Shown one piece after another: positions 4,660 through 8,682 of a stretch of 8,682 bases of DNA (positions within the stretch are counted from its first letter, which is position 1; every line of letters starts with the position of its first letter). Where the stretch lies: NCBI GenBank assembly GCA_040905045.1, contig JBBDSH010000037.1:1-8682 (forward strand), written 5' to 3'. The notes below the pieces were generated by a model. The model was not told the DNA's origin. It made no database searches and saw nothing but the letters and a program-made list of their open reading frames with translations. Both the position numbers and the translations under genes were made by a program. Origin of the DNA: JBBDSH01 sp040905045. Lineage in GTDB: Bacteria > Pseudomonadota > Gammaproteobacteria > Eutrophobiales > Eutrophobiaceae.

Positions 4660-5754
4660 TCCGTAGATCGCGCCCAGCAGCACTGCTTTCTTCGCCCCGG
4701 TAACCGATGGCAGGTTGCCGGGCTTTCCCTCAAGGCGGCGTCTGGCCAGCCAGGCAAAAGTCACGGCTTCCACGGCATCGGGGTCGATGCCGACGTCCCG
4801 GGTCGAACCGATGTGGAGGTTCGGCAGATGATTGCTCAGGGTTTTCATGAGCAGCGGGTTATGCACCCCGCCGCCACAGACGTATATTTCCCCGGTCTCG
4901 GGGGCGTGTTCTGTGACGGCATCGGCAATGGTTCTCGCGCTCAGTTGCAGGAGCGTGGCCTGTACGCCCTCTGCGGAGATGGTGTGCCCCTGCGTCTGCA
5001 GATGGGCGTCGAGCCAGGCCAGGTTGAAGTAATCCCGGCCGCTGCTTTTGGGTGGCGGCAGGGAAAAATAGGGATCCTCCAGCAGGCTCTTCAGCAGACT
5101 TTCATCGACATTGCCGCTGCCGGCCCAGGTGCCATCCTCATCCATCGACGTGCGACGATGCCGGAAATTCCAGTCGTCCAGCAGACCGTTTCCCGGACCG
5201 GTATCGAATCCGCGTACGGGAGCGGACTGCTCGGCCGGGAGCAGGGTAATGTTGGCGATGCCGCCGATATTCAGGATGATTCTGTTCTTGTCCGGGTTTC
5301 TCAGATAGTGATTGTGAAATGCCGGCGCCAGCGGCGCACCCTGGCCGCCCGCGGCGAGGTCCATACGTCGAAAATCGGCAACTGTTGTAATCCCTGTGCG
5401 AAAGGCAATGATATCGGGATCCCCGATCTGCAGCGTACGAGGTTGTTCCGCATCGGGCAGGTGCAGGACCGTCTGACCGTGGCTGCCAATAACATCGATA
5501 TCGGCAGGCGTCAGACCCGCCTGGTCGATGATCCCGAGCACGGCGTCGGCGAAGAGTTTGCCCAGAACTGCATCCAGCCTGGATATCTCTTTGATGTTCG
5601 ATTCGGAAGTAAGCGCCCTTACCGCGTGCCGGATACGGTCATCAATGGGATACTGGCGATACTCGAGGATGTCGGGGGAGTCTTCATCAAACCGGACCAG
5701 CGCGGTATCAATGGCATCCATGCTGGTTCCCGACATGAGGCCGATGGTGAGCAC
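4636..5754 (-). CDS. anmK: Anhydro-N-acetylmuramic acid kinase
   Basis: This cytoplasmic murein-recycling enzyme opens the 1,6-anhydro ring of anhMurNAc and phosphorylates it to MurNAc-6-P. It has 372 residues, close to the E. coli length of 369. The ATP-binding segment is G5-L-M-S-G-T-S-M-D-A-I-D. The conserved G-S-H-G-Q-T (about 90-95), the D-L-A-A-G-G-Q-G-A-P-L segment (about 132-142) and D184-T-G-P-G-N are all intact, with the catalytic aspartate expected in D-T-G-P-G-N by family knowledge. The start is GTG at 5754, 6 nt after the peptidase stop, so translation is probably coupled. The final residues T-S-N-K-S are encoded by an inverted heptad array, and the natural end was probably near G-A-I-Y-G-A. 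Confidence 0.95.
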   Translation of the reverse strand: MLTIGLMSGTSMDAIDTALVRFDEDSPDILEYRQYPIDDRIRHAVRALTSESNIKEISRLDAVLGKLFADAVLGIIDQAGLTPADIDVIGSHGQTVLHLPDAEQPRTLQIGDPDIIAFRTGITTVADFRRMDLAAGGQGAPLAPAFHNHYLRNPDKNRIILNIGGIANITLLPAEQSAPVRGFDTGPGNGLLDDWNFRHRRTSMDEDGTWAGSGNVDESLLKSLLEDPYFSLPPPKSSGRDYFNLAWLDAHLQTQGHTISAEGVQATLLQLSARTIADAVTEHAPETGEIYVCGGGVHNPLLMKTLSNHLPNLHIGSTRDVGIDPDAVEAVTFAWLARRRLEGKPGNLPSVTGAKKAVLLGAIYGAVTSNKS

Positions 5755-5760
5755 GGCGGT

Positions 5761-7239
5761 TTAATTGTTGTCCGGCAGAAGCTGTTCTTCCGGTTCTTCC
5801 TCGCGCATGGCGAGTATTGTTCTATCCTGTTGATCGCCGCCGCCTTCCAGTTCGGCAAGCAGGGTACGGGATTTGAGTTTGAAGTCATCCTGATATTTAT
5901 CCGGTATGGAATCCGCCTTGGGCAGTTTTACGGTCAGCGGGTTTCGATGGACGCCGTTAACCTGGAACTCGTAATGCAGATGCGGGCCGGTAGCCAGTCC
6001 GGAACTGCCGACGTAACCGATGACCTGTCCCTGCCTGACCCGGCTGCCGTGCCGCAGACCCCTGGCATAACGGGACATGTGGCCATAGAGAGTGCTGTAG
6101 CGGCCGCCGTGCTTGAGGATGATGGCGTTGCCGTAACCGCCCTTGCGGCCGATATGAGCGATACTGCCGTCGCCGGTCGCCCTGACCGGCGTGCCGGTGG
6201 GGGCGGCGTAATCCGTCCCCCGGTGGGCGCGAATGGTATTCAATACCGGGTGGCGCCGCCTGGGGTTGAAATGCGAACTGATCCGGAAAACGTCCAGGGG
6301 ATTGCGCAGGAAGGCCTTGCGCATGCTGGCACCGTCCTCCGCGTAATAATCAGTGTTGCCGGCGGGGTCGGTATAACGAACGGCGCGCACGGAACGGCCG
6401 CGGTTGTTAAAGTCGGCCGCCAGTATGGGACCTTCGCGTACCAGGACCCCGTCCTTGAAATGTTGTTCATATAAAAGCTTGAAATGATCCCCTGCCCGGA
6501 TGTTCATGGCGAAATCAATATCCCAGCCATACAGGGCCACCAGTTGCATAATAAGATTGTCCGACATGCCGGCATTTTTACCGGCCAGATAAAGCGATTG
6601 ATGTATGGTGGCTTCGGCCTCGACGATCTTTTTCGTCAGCGGTGTTGTTACCAGTTCGCTTGCAAAGCCGTTTTCCCTTCTTTTCACGACCAGGGTCGTG
6701 GTCAGGTCCTTTTCATATTCCAGTGCCTGGAGCGAATCTTCTTCAATGCGAAAGCGCAGTTCCTGACCCGGAACAAGATCCTTTAATGACGCGGTTTGCT
6801 CATCGGTATGCAGAACCTTGTAGAGTTCCGTCGGACCGAGACCGAGACGATCAAAGATCAGCGACATGTTTTCTCCCTTCGCCACGGTAACCGATTGCCA
6901 GGCAGGTTCTTCGGCAGCCGGTTCGACCGGCGGCTTTTCAACGGGATTGTTCTTTACATTGACCGGCTCGGCCGTAACCGCAGGTGTATGAAGAAGAGAT
7001 GCGGGATCGATAGTGTCGATCGCTTGCCTGTAGGGTGGAATATCGGCGTCTATAGTGGCAAGGGCGGATCGTGTCTCGGTGTTCCAGGTTGGCGATGGTA
7101 TGATCATCACCAGAAAAGGTGCGAGGGCGATCCCGCCGAACATGGGCAACCGCAGTCCCATCCGTCGATACCAGGGCCGATCTGGCCTGAAACGGATAAC
7201 TGGCTTATAGTCCTTCCTTATATATACACTGTAAGTCAC
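5761..7239 (-). CDS. M23-family peptidoglycan DD-endopeptidase, membrane anchored (MepM-like)
   Basis: A 492-residue cell-wall hydrolase expected to cut peptide cross-links in the periplasm using zinc. A cytoplasmic basic N-terminus (1-30) leads to one membrane anchor (about 31-49). A proline/glutamate-rich linker follows (about 85-113), then an OapA/LysM-like region (about 114-170), a helical middle domain, and the LytM catalytic domain (about 320-440). The zinc ligands H339-x-x-x-D343 and H422 in H420-L-H, with H387 in Y-G-H-M-S, are all present, so it should be active. The start used is GTG at 7239 without a clear Shine-Dalgarno. ATG at residue 27 would still keep the anchor. The anmK gene follows directly, linking wall cleavage with recycling of its products. 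Confidence 0.93.
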   Translation of the reverse strand: MTYSVYIRKDYKPVIRFRPDRPWYRRMGLRLPMFGGIALAPFLVMIIPSPTWNTETRSALATIDADIPPYRQAIDTIDPASLLHTPAVTAEPVNVKNNPVEKPPVEPAAEEPAWQSVTVAKGENMSLIFDRLGLGPTELYKVLHTDEQTASLKDLVPGQELRFRIEEDSLQALEYEKDLTTTLVVKRRENGFASELVTTPLTKKIVEAEATIHQSLYLAGKNAGMSDNLIMQLVALYGWDIDFAMNIRAGDHFKLLYEQHFKDGVLVREGPILAADFNNRGRSVRAVRYTDPAGNTDYYAEDGASMRKAFLRNPLDVFRISSHFNPRRRHPVLNTIRAHRGTDYAAPTGTPVRATGDGSIAHIGRKGGYGNAIILKHGGRYSTLYGHMSRYARGLRHGSRVRQGQVIGYVGSSGLATGPHLHYEFQVNGVHRNPLTVKLPKADSIPDKYQDDFKLKSRTLLAELEGGGDQQDRTILAMREEEPEEQLLPDNN

Positions 7240-7369
7240 GGTGAATACTGGATAATTTTAAATGAACCTTAGCGTCAATGAGTCAGGACGTCAATGGGGA
7301 GAATAACGGGCTTGAACGCACTACTGTATACAAAATACAACAACCTGCAAGGTATCGGAATCAACGGCT
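7240..7369. promoter_or_regulatory. Divergent promoter region between the M23 peptidase and tyrS
   Basis: A 130-bp AT-rich gap. The 8-mer CGTCAATG occurs twice (7273-7280 and 7289-7296), which gives two TTGACG -35-like boxes toward the peptidase. The nearer has a weak -10 (TATCCA at 7254-7249, 18-bp spacer). For tyrS a poor TTGAAC (7312-7317) with TACAAC (7336-7341) is the best seen. No T-box or other leader RNA is recognised. Confidence 0.35.
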
Positions 7370-8581
7370 ATGCATGACCTGGAAGAAAGTCTGGCATTGA
7401 TACAGCGTGGTGCCGACGAAATCATTCAACTGGACGAGTTGCGGGAAAGACTGCAGCGCGGAACTCCCCTGCGTATCAAGGCCGGTTTTGATCCGACGGC
7501 GCCGGATCTGCATCTGGGCCATACGGTACTCATTAATAAACTGCGCCAATTCCAGGATCTCGGCCACGAGGTACTGTTTCTGATCGGGGATTTCACCGGC
7601 ATGATCGGGGATCCGTCCGGCAAGAACGCCACCCGGCCGGCCCTGAGCCGCGACGAAATCATCGAAAACGCCCGTACCTACGAGCAGCAGATCTTCAAGA
7701 TCCTGGAGCCGGAAAAAACACTGGTGGTGTTCAATTCCAGCTGGATGAACGATATGGACGCGGCCGACATGATCCAGCTGGCGGCCAAACACACGGTGGC
7801 GCGCATGCTGGAGCGGGACGATTTCCACAAACGCTATCGCAGCGGCCAGCCCATCGCCATCCACGAATTCCTCTATCCCCTGGTCCAGGGCTACGATTCC
7901 GTGGCCCTGAAGGCTGATGTGGAACTGGGCGGCACGGACCAGAAATTCAATCTGCTGGTGGGCCGGCAATTGCAGCAGACCTACGGCCAGCCGCCACAGG
8001 TAGTCCTGACCATGCCGCTGCTGGAGGGACTGGACGGCGTCCAGAAAATGTCCAAGTCCCTGAACAACTACGTCGGTATCGAGGAGGCGCCCGAGGAAAT
8101 GTTCGGCAAGCTTATGTCCATATCCGATGATCTGATGTGGCGCTGGTTCGAGCTGCTCAGTTTCCGCCCCATGGAGGAGGTGAAAAAACTGCAGGCCGAC
8201 GTGGCCGGCGGCGGCGCCAATCCCCGGGATATCAAACTCCAGCTTGCCGACGAACTGGTGGCCCGCTTCCACAGTGCGAAAGCCGCCAGCCGCGCCCGGG
8301 AGGCCTTTATCGACCGTTTTCGCCATGGCCGGTTGCCTGAAGACATGCCCGAAGTCAGCCTGACCGCGGACGCGGAAGGCAGAATCTGGATAGGCCACGT
8401 CTTGAAAAGGGCGAATCTGACCGGCAGTACCTCCGAATCCACCCAGATGCTGAACTCCGGGGCCGTGAAAATCGACGGCGAAAAAGTGACCGATAAAGAT
8501 ACCCAACTGGAATCGGGCGCCACCCATGTTATCGCGGTGGGCAAGCGCCGTATTGCCAGGGTTATCATCAGGGACAAGTAA
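7370..8581 (+). CDS. tyrS: Tyrosyl-tRNA synthetase, KMSKS (TyrZ-like) type
   Basis: This class I aminoacyl-tRNA synthetase charges tRNA-Tyr with tyrosine in the cytoplasm. Its 403 residues are complete. The HIGH motif is H48-L-G-H51 within D-P-T-A-P-D-L-H-L-G-H. The second signature is K226-M-S-K-S230, preceded by L-L-E-G-L-D-G-V-Q. An S4 RNA-binding domain is at about 340-400 (S-T-S-E-S-T-Q-M-L-N-S-G-A-V-K-I-D-G). The exact KMSKS places it in the TyrZ-like subclass rather than the E. coli TyrS subclass, where the motif is KFGKT. P. aeruginosa has a TyrZ at the equivalent locus, next to an rRNA operon. The ATG at 7370 is preceded by AAGG at 7349-7352, which is too distant, so the ribosome site is weak. 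A heptad array begins 47 nt after the stop. Confidence 0.96.
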   Translation: MHDLEESLALIQRGADEIIQLDELRERLQRGTPLRIKAGFDPTAPDLHLGHTVLINKLRQFQDLGHEVLFLIGDFTGMIGDPSGKNATRPALSRDEIIENARTYEQQIFKILEPEKTLVVFNSSWMNDMDAADMIQLAAKHTVARMLERDDFHKRYRSGQPIAIHEFLYPLVQGYDSVALKADVELGGTDQKFNLLVGRQLQQTYGQPPQVVLTMPLLEGLDGVQKMSKSLNNYVGIEEAPEEMFGKLMSISDDLMWRWFELLSFRPMEEVKKLQADVAGGGANPRDIKLQLADELVARFHSAKAASRAREAFIDRFRHGRLPEDMPEVSLTADAEGRIWIGHVLKRANLTGSTSESTQMLNSGAVKIDGEKVTDKDTQLESGATHVIAVGKRRIARVIIRDK

Positions 8582-8628
8582 AAGCTTGATTTCCCGGTGC
8601 GTTTCGACAATCCGCTCGGTTTGATCGA

Positions 8629-8682
8629 CGAGCCACGAGCCACGAGCCACGAGCCACGAGCCACGAGCCACGAGCCACGAGC
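8629..8682 (+). repeat. Perfect CGAGCCA heptad array, cut by the window edge
   Basis: Seven perfect copies of CGAGCCA plus five bases run from 8629 to the last base. It is the same family as the degenerate palindrome at 870-929, but without mismatches, which implies recent expansion or strong homogenisation. In three of the six reading frames it is open and gives A-R-G-S-W-L-V repeats, a source of false ORFs. Its full length and any inverted partner lie outside the window. Confidence 0.95.

Noticed and set aside
4813..6474. 553-codon open frame on the plus strand
   Set aside because: It is antisense to anmK and the M23 peptidase, both with intact catalytic motifs. The translation is low in hydrophobic core pattern and shows no domain, so it is a by-product of GC-rich codon use.
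7361..8671. 436-codon open frame on the minus strand beginning M-A-R-G-S-W-L-V
   Set aside because: It is antisense to tyrS, and its N-terminus is merely translated CGAGCCA heptads.
8629..8682. CRISPR array
   Set aside because: The units are contiguous 7-mers without spacers. The other arrays in the window also lack repeat-spacer structure.

Overview
The window looks like ordinary chromosomal housekeeping DNA from a gammaproteobacterium. It is GC-rich and densely coded. The block hemJ, argC, a coiled-coil membrane protein, bactofilin, erpA, anmK, an M23 peptidase and a KMSKS-type tyrosyl-tRNA synthetase follows the gene order I recall for Pseudomonas aeruginosa PA0661-PA0668. The repeat content and GC level suggest an environmental lineage, perhaps near the sulfur-oxidising Chromatiales, but that is inference.

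Layout. At the left edge a divergent gene begins on the minus strand (first 15-16 codons only), followed by a GTG-started rubredoxin on the plus strand. Convergent to rubredoxin is a minus-strand pair: a membrane-anchored TlpA-like thioredoxin protein and then HemJ, the penultimate enzyme of haem synthesis. A 452-bp intergenic region follows. It holds a candidate Hfq-type small RNA (promoter, 5' hairpin, AU-rich linker, terminator) and then a separate promoter for argC. The plus-strand run argC, DUF6776-like protein, bactofilin, erpA covers 1895-4551, and erpA has its own extended -10 promoter. A strong bidirectional terminator separates erpA from the convergent minus-strand pair M23 peptidase and anmK, both concerned with cell-wall turnover. 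tyrS is divergent from the peptidase and ends at 8581.

The distinctive content is a set of short-period repeats sitting at gene 3' ends. One is a 129-bp composite inverted repeat between rubredoxin and hemJ, flanked by a perfect 9-bp direct repeat like a target-site duplication. Another is a 28-bp-arm palindrome of CGAGCCA-like heptads at the junction between the thioredoxin gene and hemJ. AGTTACA-like heptad arrays face each other on either side of the erpA/anmK terminator. A perfect CGAGCCA array follows tyrS and runs off the window. Two of these have supplied the C-terminal codons of neighbouring genes. The two heptad families differ mostly by transitions and may be variants of one pattern, AGYYACR.

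I see no phage, CRISPR, toxin-antitoxin or defence system. The parts most likely to be new are the repeat elements and the candidate sRNA.
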